DNA of 64,000 nt from Nitrospira defluvii (GTDB taxonomy: Bacteria; Nitrospirota; Nitrospiria; Nitrospirales; Nitrospiraceae): positions 62,001 to 126,000 of the forward strand of contig NZ_CAJNBJ010000018.1 in the NCBI RefSeq assembly GCF_905220995.1, written 5' to 3'. Below are positions 8,575-18,343 of the stretch, piece by piece. The notes beneath the pieces are model-generated. The model had not been told where the DNA came from, ran no database searches, and was given only the letters and a program-made list of their open reading frames with translations. Position 1 is the stretch's first letter. The number at the start of each line of letters is the position of its first letter. The translations under genes were made by a program, and so were the position numbers.

Positions 8575-9792
8575 TCACTTGGGAGTCGTGAGTGCATCCT
8601 GGGCGGTGTGGCCGCTCAGAGACTTTTCTTGAATATTCTGCTGAATCTCCAGCGCAATCACGCGGGCCAGCTGATCGGTGGACAACGCGCCCATCGGTAG
8701 CCCTTGTGTGTCCGCATAAAAAGGATCGTCCGGCGCGGCCATGCGATGGACATTCACCAGAACGGCGGCCGGCTGCACCCGTTGGTTTCGCACGCCGACC
8801 ACCACCGCCTTCTCCTCCGGCAGGACTCTCGTGCGAGTCGCCCAATCGCGCTGATCAATCTTCACAAAGGCCACCGTCCACACCCTTCCATTGAGCAAGT
8901 GTATGACCGCCTTCGGCGTATGCTTTTGGAAGTACGGCTCCCGTACGATGTGCTGTAGCGCGTCCCGAACCCGAATCTCGTACAGTTTGGTCGTCGAATC
9001 CTGCTGTGTCGGCGGAACCGGAGTCTTCGCGCCGACTTCATAATAGGGTTGGCCGTCGAGACTTTTGAGATCGTCGACCGTTTTTAGGTAGGTCTCAAAG
9101 AGGGCCTGAAGCAACTGCGTCCGTTCCTCCCCGGAGAGTTCTGCGATCTCCTGGTCCGTCCGGATGGGCGCTGTCTTCAGATCACGTTCCGCCGCAAGCA
9201 TCTTGGCCTTGGGCGCAGTATCGGCTTTACTGACGACCCATTGAAACTCTCTCGCCAGTACCGGGGCCAGGCTGTCCGGATGATGGAGGTATCCCTTCTC
9301 TTTGAGCGAGGCGGCGTTGATCAACAGGATGACCTGCCCCGGTTCTTTGGTGCGAGTGACGAGAAAGGGAAAGGTCTTCCCCTCGTCATTGACCACGAGG
9401 GGTTCGATCACTACCTGCTTGAGCGCCGCTTTCGTGAGACTTTCATCAAAGCGCGGATAGTCGACTCTATGCTGCAACATGAGGGCAAAGGCATCCACCA
9501 CGGTCTGCATGGCTGCGGCCTGATCATCGGCCGTCAATCCACTCGCTTCAAGCGTTTCCTTGCCCGTGCCCCAAAAGACGCGAAAGGCAGCACCGGGAAT
9601 GGCCCGCCCCTCTCCTGTGACCACGTGCCCCCGCGAGTCGGCATGGGGCGCATGCTCTCGATGATCTGCCTGCGCGCGAACTACGAGCAGGAGCCCGGCA
9701 ACCGTCACCCCGATGCCGATTACCCAGAGCGGTCGATGAACCGGTGCGTGGACGCCATGTCTCCGTTGGGAATCGCCTGATACTCGTTTCAT
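8575..9792 (-). CDS. Membrane-anchored or secreted protein of unknown function
   Basis: A 405-residue protein with one N-terminal hydrophobic segment (about residues 20-40, PLWVIGIGVTVAGLLLVV) after a basic lead, an uncleaved anchor or signal peptide. The remainder is soluble and mixed alpha/beta. No catalytic motif is evident: HREHAPHADSRGH near residue 45 is His-rich and could bind metal. Repeated blocks such as LVVNDEGKTFPFLVTRTKEPGQVILLINAAS look like a compact beta-rich domain. It converges on the gene at 7872 with a 28-base gap. I do not recognise the family. Confidence 0.7.
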   Translation of the reverse strand: MKRVSGDSQRRHGVHAPVHRPLWVIGIGVTVAGLLLVVRAQADHREHAPHADSRGHVVTGEGRAIPGAAFRVFWGTGKETLEASGLTADDQAAAMQTVVDAFALMLQHRVDYPRFDESLTKAALKQVVIEPLVVNDEGKTFPFLVTRTKEPGQVILLINAASLKEKGYLHHPDSLAPVLAREFQWVVSKADTAPKAKMLAAERDLKTAPIRTDQEIAELSGEERTQLLQALFETYLKTVDDLKSLDGQPYYEVGAKTPVPPTQQDSTTKLYEIRVRDALQHIVREPYFQKHTPKAVIHLLNGRVWTVAFVKIDQRDWATRTRVLPEEKAVVVGVRNQRVQPAAVLVNVHRMAAPDDPFYADTQGLPMGALSTDQLARVIALEIQQNIQEKSLSGHTAQDALTTPK

Positions 9793-9869
9793 GGTGTCCT
9801 TCTACGCCCCCATCGATAGCGCAACGCAGACACGAGCAGGCACACTGTCTCACACCCAAGCCTGGGCGC

Positions 9870-10889
9870 TCAGCCCGCGTAGCCGTTGGGATTGGTGCGC
9901 TGCCAGCGCCAGGCATCGGCACACATCTCGTCCAACCCGCGAGCGGCCCGCCACTCCAACGATTTGAGTGCATACCCCGGATCGGCATAACAGGAGGCCA
10001 CATCGCCAGGTCGCCTGGGCGCAACCTTGTAAGGTACCGGCTTCCCGCTGGCCTTCTCAAAGGCACGGACGATGTCCAGCACGCTGTATCCGTTCCCGGT
10101 GCCCAGATTCACCGTCAAACATTCACCAGGGCGCTCCCATCGACCCAGCGCATCCAAGGCCTTCAGATGCCCGAGCGCCAGGTCTACCACGTGAATGTAG
10201 TCGCGAACTCCGGTGCCGTCCGGGGTGGCATAATCATTTCCCCATACGTTCAGATGTTCGCGCCGACCGACCGCCACCTGCGCCACAAACGGCAGCAGGT
10301 TGTTCGGCATGCCCTGGGGGTCTTCGCCGATCAAGCCGCTGGTATGGGCCCCGACTGGGTTGAAGTAGCGCAGGATACAGATCCGCCACGATGCGTCGCT
10401 CCGCTGCACGTCGCGCAACATCTCTTCCACCACCAACTTCGTCCGGCCATAGGGATTAGTCGCGGACAGGGGGTGGTCCTCGGTCAATGGCAAGCGCTGC
10501 GGCTCGCCATACACGGTCGCGGAAGAACTGAAAACGAGTTTGGTCACTCCGCACTCTTTCATCGCTTCCAACAGACGCAGGGAGCCCGCCACGTTGTTGT
10601 CGTAATAGGACAGCGGCTGTTCAACCGATTCACCCACTGCCTTCAACCCGGCAAAATGGATGACTGACGTGGCCCCACTCTCCCGAAGAGCCGCGACCAG
10701 GGCCGCCCGATCCCGAAGGTCGCCACGCACCACGCGAAGAGATTTCCCGGTGATCCGTTGCACGCGCGCCAAGGCCTCAGGATGGCTGTTGGAAAAGTTA
10801 TCGAACACCGTCACCGCCGAGCCGGCATTGAGCAGTTCCACACAGGTATGCGAACCGATATAGCCGGCACCCCCCGTCACCAAGATCAT
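9870..10889 (-). CDS. galE: UDP-glucose 4-epimerase GalE
   Basis: From ATG 10889 the product has 339 residues, the standard GalE length; GGAGG lies eight bases upstream, and the in-frame extension to 10967 is not needed. It starts with the NAD-binding [15 protein letters not shown] (GxxGxxG at residues 6-12). SSSATVYG near residue 124 supplies the catalytic Ser/Thr and NPYGRTK near 149 the Tyr-x3-Lys pair. [13 protein letters not shown] and [14 protein letters not shown] are sugar-nucleotide-binding stretches. It interconverts UDP-glucose and UDP-galactose for surface polysaccharide. The aldose 1-epimerase at 15837 is the only other Leloir-type gene here. Confidence 0.97.
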   Translation of the reverse strand: MILVTGGAGYIGSHTCVELLNAGSAVTVFDNFSNSHPEALARVQRITGKSLRVVRGDLRDRAALVAALRESGATSVIHFAGLKAVGESVEQPLSYYDNNVAGSLRLLEAMKECGVTKLVFSSSATVYGEPQRLPLTEDHPLSATNPYGRTKLVVEEMLRDVQRSDASWRICILRYFNPVGAHTSGLIGEDPQGMPNNLLPFVAQVAVGRREHLNVWGNDYATPDGTGVRDYIHVVDLALGHLKALDALGRWERPGECLTVNLGTGNGYSVLDIVRAFEKASGKPVPYKVAPRRPGDVASCYADPGYALKSLEWRAARGLDEMCADAWRWQRTNPNGYAG

Positions 10890-11054
10890 GCGCCTCGCCT
10901 CCGCTGAGATGAAAAGAAAACCTGACCTCTTCCGACCTACGATACACCGCCTCGAAAGCTCACACAATGGCAGATCGCAACGCCACGCCCAGCATCATGC
11001 GGGCTAGCTGTTTTCCATCGCACTCCGCTACACTTCGATCGGACAGGGACACCA

Positions 11055-11915
11055 ATGCAGCACAGACGCACCACCGACTACTACGCGATCCTGGAACTTG
11101 CTTCCGACGCGACGGAGACTGAGATTAAGCGCGCCTGGCATGAACAGATGCAGGTGTGGCATCCCGATCGCTTTGTGCATTCGCCCACGCTGCACCGAAA
11201 AGCCGAAACCCGCACCCAATTGATCAATCAAGCCTATCAAACGCTCAGCGACTCGTCCTCCCGCGCCCGCTATGATGCCGAGAGACACCATCCGTCTGCC
11301 GCGCCTCCCCCTCCGCGTCCTTCTCCGGCGGCTCGTCCGCAACCGGCCGCACGCCCACGCCAGGAGTTGCGAGGACCACAAACGATGCTGAACGTGACCC
11401 GGTTCAGTCATCCGAAAATCATGGTCCCCGCCATCCATCTTCTCGTCGATGTACACGAAACGCTGCCCTATGCATTCAAGGGACTCATCCGGATCGCCGG
11501 AACGCGGACACAAGCCCTGCCCGCCGGGGACTACGCCATCGCGGAAGCGCCTGATATCTTCCGCGTCGAACGCCGGCGCGCGGAAGAGTTCAATACCATT
11601 TTTTCGAATCCGTCCGACAACCGTCCGCAATTTCTCCGCGAACTCGAACCGCTCCGCGCGATCCCCCACCGGTTTCTCGTCATCGAAGGCGCCATTCAGT
11701 ACAACCGCGGTGGCGGACGACTGGGGCAGTATCATCGCAATGGCTTGATAGATTTTCTCGATTCCATCACGGCCCGATTCGGGATACAGATTGTCCATGC
11801 AGAGAGTCGCGAAGACGCCGAGGAACGGGTGGCGAATCTTGCGGCGATCCATTACGCATACCACCTCGCCGAACAACAGGGCCTCGGTCGGTGCCTCACG
11901 GAAAACGATGCCTGA
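11055..11915 (+). CDS. DnaJ-domain / ERCC4-type nuclease-domain fusion protein
   Basis: A 286-residue protein with two domains. Residues 7-75 are a J domain (DYYAILELASDATETEIKRAW) with the HPD tripeptide at 36-38, the DnaK-contacting motif. A Pro/Arg/Ala-rich linker (about 78-105) follows. Residues 115-285 resemble an ERCC4/XPF nuclease: LPAGDYAIAEA at 156-165, VERRRAEEF at 171-179, FLREL near 193 and FLVIEG at 207-212. The XPF motif GDx(n)ERKx3D reads here as G158 D159 ... E172 R173 R174 x3 E178, so Lys and the last Asp are conservatively replaced. The Ycf46-like ATPase gene starts 99 bases downstream. ERCC4 call is mine from motifs, moderately sure. Confidence 0.7.
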   Translation: MQHRRTTDYYAILELASDATETEIKRAWHEQMQVWHPDRFVHSPTLHRKAETRTQLINQAYQTLSDSSSRARYDAERHHPSAAPPPPRPSPAARPQPAARPRQELRGPQTMLNVTRFSHPKIMVPAIHLLVDVHETLPYAFKGLIRIAGTRTQALPAGDYAIAEAPDIFRVERRRAEEFNTIFSNPSDNRPQFLRELEPLRAIPHRFLVIEGAIQYNRGGGRLGQYHRNGLIDFLDSITARFGIQIVHAESREDAEERVANLAAIHYAYHLAEQQGLGRCLTENDA

Positions 11916-11976
11916 CAGAATGCCGAACACATCCTCCTGCGAATCCCATCACTCTAGCCCGCAATCACCCCTTTGC

Positions 11977-12005
11977 TTGGTGAGGTGTCGACCTCGTGAT
12001 AGCAT
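11977..12005 (+). promoter_or_regulatory. Weak candidate promoter before the Ycf46-like ATPase gene
   Basis: TTGGTG (11977-11982) and TAGCAT (12000-12005) are 17 bases apart. The start codon at 12015 is so near that the transcript would have almost no leader. There is no good Shine-Dalgarno before 12015. The alternative is co-transcription with the DnaJ/ERCC4 gene, 99 bases upstream. Confidence 0.25.
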
Positions 12006-12014
12006 GTCGCATCT

Positions 12015-13577
12015 ATGCCAGCCTCCACCAGCGTGCACGATCTCCGTACTCTGATTCGCTCCGCCCATCCGCTCATCGTGATCGAAACAGTGGAGGAAGA
12101 GCGCGTGTTCGCCCTCGTCCAATCCGTGGCGGCGCAAGAACGGATGCCGCTGTTCGAATGGTCGATCACCCGCGGCCTGACGCGGTGCGACGACTCCCAG
12201 ACCATCAACAAGCTCACCGCCGCTCCGTCGGCGCTCCTCCAGCATCTCAACGGATTAACTGTCGAAGCGATCTTCTGGCTCAAAGATTTGACGCCGCACC
12301 TCCAGGACGCCGCCGCGGCTCGCCAGCTGCGCGAGGTGGCCGCCGCCTATGGCCGCTCCCGAGCCACGTGTCTGTTGACCGGCCATCCTATTACCCTGCC
12401 TCCCGATCTGGAACACATCGCCGTCCGGCTTGACCTGCACCTGCCGGGTCGTGATGAACTGCAGGCGATGCTCCAGACTGTCCTCCAGTCGTTGGGCACC
12501 AGAACGGCCGCTCGTCGCCCACCCTCGACAACCGTCGTACAGAGCCTGCTCAATTCCATGAGCACATCCAAGGCAGCGGACAGCGGGCCCTCCGCACAGG
12601 AACGAGACGCGATCCTCCGCGCACTACAGGGATTGACTCTCCATCAGGCCCGTCAGGTCATCACCCAATGCATCGTCGAAGACGGGACCCTCTCCGCGGA
12701 CGACGTGCACACCATCGTGAAACGAAAGGTCCAGGCGATTAAGGATGGGGGCCTGCTTGAATATTATCCGCTGGAAGACAATCGCTTCGAGTTGGGCGGG
12801 TTCGTCAATTTGAAATCCTGGTTGGAACGGGCGAAAGTGGGCTTCACGGCGGAAGCAAAAGCCCTCAACCTGAGCCCACCGCGTGGCATCATGTTGGTGG
12901 GGGTCCCCGGCTGCGGCAAATCGCTGGCAGCCAAAGCGATTGCACGTGAATGGCAGCTACCGCTGCTGAAACTCGACGCAGGTCGATTGTTCGACAAATA
13001 TGTCGGCGAGTCGGAGAAGAACTTTCGCAAGGCAATCGACCTGGCTGAGTCGCTCTCGCCGATCGTGCTCTGGATCGATGAGATTGAAAAAGCCATGGTG
13101 GCTGGTGGTGGAAGCGGTGACGCAGACGCGGGCCTGAGCCGGCGCCTCTTCGGGGCGTTTCTGACCTGGCTTCAAGAGAAGCGCCAGGATGTCTTTGTCG
13201 TCGCCACGGCCAACAACCTCACGTTGCTGCCGCCGGAACTGCTGCGCAAAGGCCGGTTCGACGAGATCTTCTTCGTAGACCTGCCGGACGCCACAGAACG
13301 CACGGCCATTTGGACCATTCACCTGGGCCTCCGCAAGCAGGACCGTACCCGATTCGATCTGAGCCAGATCGTCGAGGCCAGTACAGGCTTCAGCGGATCG
13401 GAGATCGAACAGGCCGTGGTCGCCGCCCTCTATCGCGCCTTGCACCGCAAGCAACCGCTGACCACCGACCTCTTGCTGGAGGAACTGACTCAGACCGTCC
13501 CGCTCTCCGTCACCAGGAGCGAGGAGATCAATCACCTCCGGGCCATGGCCCAGGGCCGATTCGTCAACGTTCGCTGA
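12015..13577 (+). CDS. Ycf46-like AAA+ ATPase
   Basis: A 520-residue protein. The N-terminal half (about 1-240) is the degenerate domain typical of Ycf46 proteins ([21 protein letters not shown]). The C-terminal half is a classical AAA module: Walker A GVPGCGKS at 296-303, Walker [12 protein letters not shown] with D355/E356, sensor-1 VVATANN, and [14 protein letters not shown] with the arginine fingers. Ycf46 ATPases occur in cyanobacteria, plastids and many bacteria; a role in CO2 use or stress has been suggested but the substrate is unknown. The J-domain protein upstream could be its client-feeding partner. Full length. Confidence 0.88.
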   Translation: MPASTSVHDLRTLIRSAHPLIVIETVEEERVFALVQSVAAQERMPLFEWSITRGLTRCDDSQTINKLTAAPSALLQHLNGLTVEAIFWLKDLTPHLQDAAAARQLREVAAAYGRSRATCLLTGHPITLPPDLEHIAVRLDLHLPGRDELQAMLQTVLQSLGTRTAARRPPSTTVVQSLLNSMSTSKAADSGPSAQERDAILRALQGLTLHQARQVITQCIVEDGTLSADDVHTIVKRKVQAIKDGGLLEYYPLEDNRFELGGFVNLKSWLERAKVGFTAEAKALNLSPPRGIMLVGVPGCGKSLAAKAIAREWQLPLLKLDAGRLFDKYVGESEKNFRKAIDLAESLSPIVLWIDEIEKAMVAGGGSGDADAGLSRRLFGAFLTWLQEKRQDVFVVATANNLTLLPPELLRKGRFDEIFFVDLPDATERTAIWTIHLGLRKQDRTRFDLSQIVEASTGFSGSEIEQAVVAALYRALHRKQPLTTDLLLEELTQTVPLSVTRSEEINHLRAMAQGRFVNVR

Positions 13578-13830
13578 GCCATGCCGCCAGCTCTGCACGC
13601 GGCTGACCATCGCCGTCCTGACGCGCATCGGGAGCTCATCCCCTGCCCCGGCCAGTCGCCTTCAATGCCGCGCGATCCCATAGGGCCATCTCGCAGCCAC
13701 CGTCCTTCATACAGTAAGATGGATCGTTACGGGCGGGGGCCCGATCGAGCACGAATCCTTCCGGCCGACGGTGCCTCTAATGGTTGAAGATGCGGAAATA
13801 CTCGGTTCACCTTTACCAGAGATACACCTC

Positions 13831-15615
13831 ATGAACACATACACAACGTTCGAGACAGTCTTTCCCCGAACGAATCGCAAGACGAATGCGGCGGCACATC
13901 TTCATCTTTTGAGATTGTTCTCACTGCTGCTCCTCCTCTCCTGTGCGATCGGTGCGGCGACTCCGGCGCTTGCGACCGAGCCCCCGCAGTCGGAAGGGCA
14001 AATCGCTCAGCATGCCAAGGCAGCCTGGGAACAGGGCACGCTCGATCTCGCGCTCGATATTCTCAATCAGGGTCTTCAGGACCACCCCAACGCCCTCGCG
14101 CTGCATCAACTCCGTGGAGACATGTTGGCCACCTCACGGCACACAGAAGCGGCGCTTCAATCCTATGACGCGGTCCTCGCAAGTCTTCCCGCCGCCTTGA
14201 ACGTCCGTTGGGCCAAATGGAGCGTGCTGGTGCGGTCGGGACATGTCGAGGAAGCCATCACCGAACTCCAGCACATTGCCGAGATCGACCCGCACAACCC
14301 GCTCATGTATTTACGACTCGCGCGGGAACTCCGGAAACTGGACCGGCTGGAAGAAGCCTTCGAGGCCGTGAAGAAAGCGGTGGAACTCGGACCGGACATG
14401 CTCAACTGGCGCTTGGCGCTGGCCCGGGCACGGTTCGACATTCTGGATTACGAGGGCGCGGAGCGGGACGTGCAATTCGTGCTCGAACGGGTGACACCCG
14501 GCTCCCCGCTGGAGCTGTCCGCCAAGAATCTGCTCACGGTATTCTTTGGCTCCACGGAACGGGGCCGACGGTTTGCCCCGGTGATGACGCCGGATGCGAA
14601 CCCGAAGCAACTGCGGGACTGGTCGATGATTCGCGCCGAGGGGTACCGGCTCTTCGAAGCCGGACGATTTCAAGAAGCCGAACCGGTGTATCGAGAACTC
14701 TTGCGCCTCAATCCAATGGATCCGCTTGCCAACCAGCACTTGAGCTTAATCCTGATGGGGCTTGGTCGGTGTAAAGAGGCCGTCGCCTTTGCTCCGCCCG
14801 CGGTCGAATTCGATGCGACCGACGAGGAACATACGACGACGGCTTTTCGCATGGGCCAGTGCCTGGTAGAACTTGGCCGCTGGGAAGAAGCCTACATGCA
14901 ATTCAAGACCCTCTATAACGCGACCGTCGAATTTGAGAAATCCACAAGGGAAGTCCAGCTGCCTTCCGGCACCCGCGTCTTGAACAAAGCCATGCTGACG
15001 CGTTGGTTGGACAAGATTCGACCGCATGTTCCGGAGTTTGCCAAAGAGGTCGAGGCCGAAGCTGAGGCGGCAGCAGCGGCGGCGCAGGCGGCGGCTGCCA
15101 CCGTATCAACCCCACCGGAGGCCGAACTGGCGGCGAAGGCGAGGGAGCACTTGCAACCACAAAACACGCTGGACGCGGCGGCCTCACTGGTCGGTCGCGA
15201 CGCGGACTTTGCCTGGTTCCGATTTGTCATCCCGGCCCAGAGGGTCATGCGCGATGATTCCCCGACCGGCGCCCATGATTTTATTCCGCTGGACCCTGGA
15301 ATCAGCTTCTCCGCCAGTCAGCCCGACATCTATCTCGTTTTTGGATTGGTGACCGCGTCGTATGACGAGGTTCCCCTTGCCGCGCGTTGCTTCAAGGAGA
15401 AAGCCGAATTAACCGGTGCGCAACCCGCTGTGGCGCAAGACCGCCTGATCATGTCGACCAACGACCAGTCCGGTTATTTCCTGCTCCAGCGCCCGGCCAC
15501 GGGATGGACACCGGGCCTCTATCGATGCGGGTTATTCGCGGGAGAAGAGACGTCGGCCTATACGCAGGTCGATGAAGTACGATTCCGCATCATTGAACCA
15601 AGCAGGCCGTCCTAG
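13831..15615 (+). CDS. Secreted TPR-repeat protein
   Basis: From ATG 13831 the product has 594 residues. An earlier GTG at 13771 would add 20 residues before the signal peptide. The signal peptide is long, with hydrophobic residues about 27-44 and cleavage after PALA. Seven or more 34-residue TPR-like helical repeats follow (AKAAWEQGTLDLALDILNQGL, HPNALALHQLRGDMLA, EEAITELQHIAEIDP, EEAFEAVKKAVELGP, EAEPVYRELLRLNP). An Ala/Glu-rich stretch near residues 405-420 forms a flexible linker before a beta-rich C-terminal domain (about 440-590). It probably scaffolds envelope proteins. Its TAG stop is part of the inverted repeat at 15613. Confidence 0.8.
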   Translation: MNTYTTFETVFPRTNRKTNAAAHLHLLRLFSLLLLLSCAIGAATPALATEPPQSEGQIAQHAKAAWEQGTLDLALDILNQGLQDHPNALALHQLRGDMLATSRHTEAALQSYDAVLASLPAALNVRWAKWSVLVRSGHVEEAITELQHIAEIDPHNPLMYLRLARELRKLDRLEEAFEAVKKAVELGPDMLNWRLALARARFDILDYEGAERDVQFVLERVTPGSPLELSAKNLLTVFFGSTERGRRFAPVMTPDANPKQLRDWSMIRAEGYRLFEAGRFQEAEPVYRELLRLNPMDPLANQHLSLILMGLGRCKEAVAFAPPAVEFDATDEEHTTTAFRMGQCLVELGRWEEAYMQFKTLYNATVEFEKSTREVQLPSGTRVLNKAMLTRWLDKIRPHVPEFAKEVEAEAEAAAAAAQAAAATVSTPPEAELAAKAREHLQPQNTLDAAASLVGRDADFAWFRFVIPAQRVMRDDSPTGAHDFIPLDPGISFSASQPDIYLVFGLVTASYDEVPLAARCFKEKAELTGAQPAVAQDRLIMSTNDQSGYFLLQRPATGWTPGLYRCGLFAGEETSAYTQVDEVRFRIIEPSRPS

Positions 15616-15806
15616 CCCGCATTATTCATGAATACTTCTGCTGCACTCACCAATCCGCTGTTCTGACAAGCCTGCGGCCGGCGGGCTCGCCCCTCGGCCC
15701 CTCGACGTACTGCACGAATATGCCTCGGGACCTCACGGCTCCGCGCGCCGGTCTCACGACGCGGCTTGGCGAGTTCGCGACGAACCGTTATGAATAATGC
15801 GGGCTA
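15613..15806. repeat. 194-bp element bounded by 17-bp perfect terminal inverted repeats
   Basis: TAGCCCGCATTATTCAT at 15613-15629 is the exact reverse complement of 15790-15806. The left terminus provides the stop codon of the TPR gene and the right terminus ends 30 bases before the aldose epimerase stop. The interior has no open frame of note. The size and structure fit a miniature non-autonomous element or a large folded intergenic repeat; no transposase gene with matching ends is present in this window. Confidence 0.7.
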
Positions 15807-15836
15807 CTGGCCCAGGCACAACAACGGTAACCGGTT

Positions 15837-16799
15837 CTACTTGCGTGAGCCCAGGCTCGCAGTCATCCGGTATCGGCCGGTGAACGTCTCGCCGGGGAGT
15901 AGTCGTGTCAGCCCCCACTCGGGGTGGTTAAAGGCGTCGGTCGCGCAGGTCATCGGCTCGATCGCCAGGGCTCGCCGTGGCGCGTCGGCGATCGCGTCAC
16001 CGGTATAGACGACAATCGCAGAGAAGGCCTGGTCCATCACGACGTCGATCGTGACTCCGGTCGCCGGGTGGCGCAGTGAGGCCGTGGCCAGGCCGTCCGG
16101 GCCTCGCTCCAAGCCCAGGTAACAATGGTTGAACCGGCGTGAACCGACTGCTCGATACTGGCGGAAGTCCCACTCGGTTCCACGTGCATCCAGCACCCTG
16201 CCCGTCGGCAGGAGCCTCTCGTTAAATTCCAGATAACCGGTCGCCGGAATCTTCGCCTCCGCCAGATCGACCTGCGGCGTTCCCACGGTGAAATAGGGAT
16301 GGAACCCCACTCCGACCGGTGCCGTCGACCGTCCGACATTCTGCACCGAAAAAGCGCAGGTCAGGCCCTGAGCATCAAGGCGATACGACACTCCGATCAG
16401 CAGCGAAAAGGGATACCCCCGGGGGCCGTAGGTCGCCGCATCCAAGCGAACTTCACACGTCACCTCACTCGGTCCGGCCTGCTGCACCGCCCACGGCAGG
16501 GCACGCACGAATCCATGGATCGCGTTCGGACCTTCCTTATCGTTCCGTTCGAGTTGCAGGGTCTGCCCGTCGAAACTATAACGCCCCTCGGCCACGCGGC
16601 CTGGAAAGGGAATGAGCACATCCCCCTGCCCGCCTTTCTTGTTCGCGCCACTGGAATAGCCCCAGACGAGGTCGGTTTCACTGCCGTCGGCATTCACCAC
16701 GGCGTAGCGCCGCAATGATGCGCCCCAGGGGGACAGCCAGGCCCGCTGTCGCTCGAAGGTGAGTTGAATTTCCGTATCAGGACTGAGGCTTGTCGCCAT
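15837..16799 (-). CDS. Aldose 1-epimerase (galactose mutarotase family)
   Basis: A 320-residue beta-sandwich enzyme that interconverts alpha and beta anomers of hexoses in the cytoplasm. I see FPGRVAEGRYSFDGQTLQLE near residue 65, NAIHGFVR near 92 (first catalytic His region), VGVGFHPYF near 165 (second His), and a glutamate-bearing end (RALAIEPMTCATDAFNHP near 280), all in the family order. GTG at 16802 directly precedes ATG 16799; a GGAGG four bases before the ATG favours 16799. The PPi-PFK gene lies 50 bases upstream on the same strand, suggesting a two-gene sugar operon. Confidence 0.9.
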   Translation of the reverse strand: MATSLSPDTEIQLTFERQRAWLSPWGASLRRYAVVNADGSETDLVWGYSSGANKKGGQGDVLIPFPGRVAEGRYSFDGQTLQLERNDKEGPNAIHGFVRALPWAVQQAGPSEVTCEVRLDAATYGPRGYPFSLLIGVSYRLDAQGLTCAFSVQNVGRSTAPVGVGFHPYFTVGTPQVDLAEAKIPATGYLEFNERLLPTGRVLDARGTEWDFRQYRAVGSRRFNHCYLGLERGPDGLATASLRHPATGVTIDVVMDQAFSAIVVYTGDAIADAPRRALAIEPMTCATDAFNHPEWGLTRLLPGETFTGRYRMTASLGSRK

Positions 16800-16849
16800 C
16801 ACACCTCCGGAGATGCCTCGGCCTTCTCACATTGTCGGCGCGGCCGGTC

Positions 16850-18115
16850 TTACACATCCTTGTCCATCAGATACTGGAACCGTTTGCGGAAATCGTCTTC
16901 AGCCATGCCCGCCGCTGTCGCCAAACGTACCACGTCCTGCGGGTGGCTCAGGTCTTCCTGGGAGAGGCGAATCATATAGCGTCGAGCGATGACGTACGAC
17001 TCCGACTCGACGTCCACCATGCGCACTCTGGTGCGGCCGGTCGCCGGATCCAAAATGTCACTGAATGGTATCGGGATAAACCGTCCGTTTTGAATCGACA
17101 CCATTGCGGCGTTGCCGCCCTCCAGCAGAAACTGCGCCGCGCAATAGCCAAGATCCCTGGTATATTCCATGTCGAACGAAATCGGGTCCGCGCACCGCAG
17201 CTCATAGCCGATGTTTTTCTCGACGATGGTGGTCTTCACGCCGAAGGTCCGCAGTTCCCCTTCCACCGCGCGTTTCAGCACGACGCCGAAATTGACCTCG
17301 GCCAGGCGCACATGCCCATGCTGGTCACGCTCGACATCTTCCAGCCCGTTCAAGTCTTGTTGATCGAGAAATTCGACCAGCCCTTCCGCCAGCACCGCCA
17401 CTCCGTCCGAACGACCGGCCGCCAGTCGCTTGATAAAGGCCGCCACCAGGATATCCACCAGAGTTTTCAGGCGAATGGGCTTCCGGCGAAACTCTTCCGG
17501 AATGATCGTCAACGTCGCACCGGCGGCCTTGCCGATGCCTAAGGCCAGATGGCCGGCCTTGCGGCCCATGGTCACCACGAAATACCAGCGAGAGGTCGTC
17601 TCCGCATCGACCATCAAGCTTTTGACCAACTCCACACCGATGTGCCGGGCCGTCTGAAATCCGAACGTCGGGATCCCGTGCGGCAGATCGAGGTCGTTGT
17701 CGATTGTTTTCGGCACATGCACGACCTGCAGGCGTCCTTGCGCTCGTTGCTCCAGCTTAAGCGCGGAGAACGCCGTATCGTCCCCGCCGATCGTGATCAG
17801 CCTCGTCACGCCCAACGCGTCGAGGCTGTCCAGGCAAGCATCGAGGGATTCCGGCTTTTGCGTCGGATTGGCGCGCGCAGTGCCCAGGCAGGAACCGCCG
17901 CTGAAATGGATGCGGCTGATATCCTCGATAGACAGGCGCTTCACCTTGTCCTTCTTGCCCGTCATGATCCACTTGAAGCCGTCTTGAATCCCGATCACGT
18001 CGCACCCGCCAAGAATACTGCGGATCGTCGCGGCGCCTATGACGCTGTTAATCCCGGGGGCCGGCCCGCCACCGACTAAGATTGCCACAACCGGTCGTCG
18101 CTCACCTGTTCCCAT
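16850..18115 (-). CDS. pfp: Pyrophosphate-dependent 6-phosphofructokinase
   Basis: From ATG 18115 the product has 421 residues; AGGAG lies five bases before it. It carries the PFK fold signatures GGGPAPGIN near residue 15, GGDD at 110-113, PKTIDND at 135-141 and MGRKAGHLALGIG near 200. In ATP-dependent enzymes the two key sites read GGDGS and PGTIDND; Asp in GGDD and Lys in PKTIDND are the known markers of PPi dependence (EC 2.7.1.90). The reaction is reversible, so it can serve glycolysis or gluconeogenesis in the cytoplasm. It is divergent from the response regulator at 18344. Confidence 0.9.
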   Translation of the reverse strand: MGTGERRPVVAILVGGGPAPGINSVIGAATIRSILGGCDVIGIQDGFKWIMTGKKDKVKRLSIEDISRIHFSGGSCLGTARANPTQKPESLDACLDSLDALGVTRLITIGGDDTAFSALKLEQRAQGRLQVVHVPKTIDNDLDLPHGIPTFGFQTARHIGVELVKSLMVDAETTSRWYFVVTMGRKAGHLALGIGKAAGATLTIIPEEFRRKPIRLKTLVDILVAAFIKRLAAGRSDGVAVLAEGLVEFLDQQDLNGLEDVERDQHGHVRLAEVNFGVVLKRAVEGELRTFGVKTTIVEKNIGYELRCADPISFDMEYTRDLGYCAAQFLLEGGNAAMVSIQNGRFIPIPFSDILDPATGRTRVRMVDVESESYVIARRYMIRLSQEDLSHPQDVVRLATAAGMAEDDFRKRFQYLMDKDV

Positions 18116-18343
18116 ATGTACTCCTGCTCCTCTCTCATCCGCCGACTTCTGCCAATGCCGCTGTCCCGGCGCCACGCGTGGCGCCGGTCGTGCTGCTGTC
18201 CGACCCGGGGAAACCTGACGGGACCCTACACTGCGCCGGGAGGCCCGTCAAGAACGGCGACTTCCACAATATCGTTCGTGTCCTGTCGGACTTGTGTTAG
18301 CCTACCTATGACAGTCCTTCTCTCCACCCGACTGAGGCGCTTC

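Noticed and set aside
9744-10667. Plus-strand frame (307 codons) opposite galE
   Set aside because: Antisense shadow of galE; no ribosome site and no domain-like sequence.
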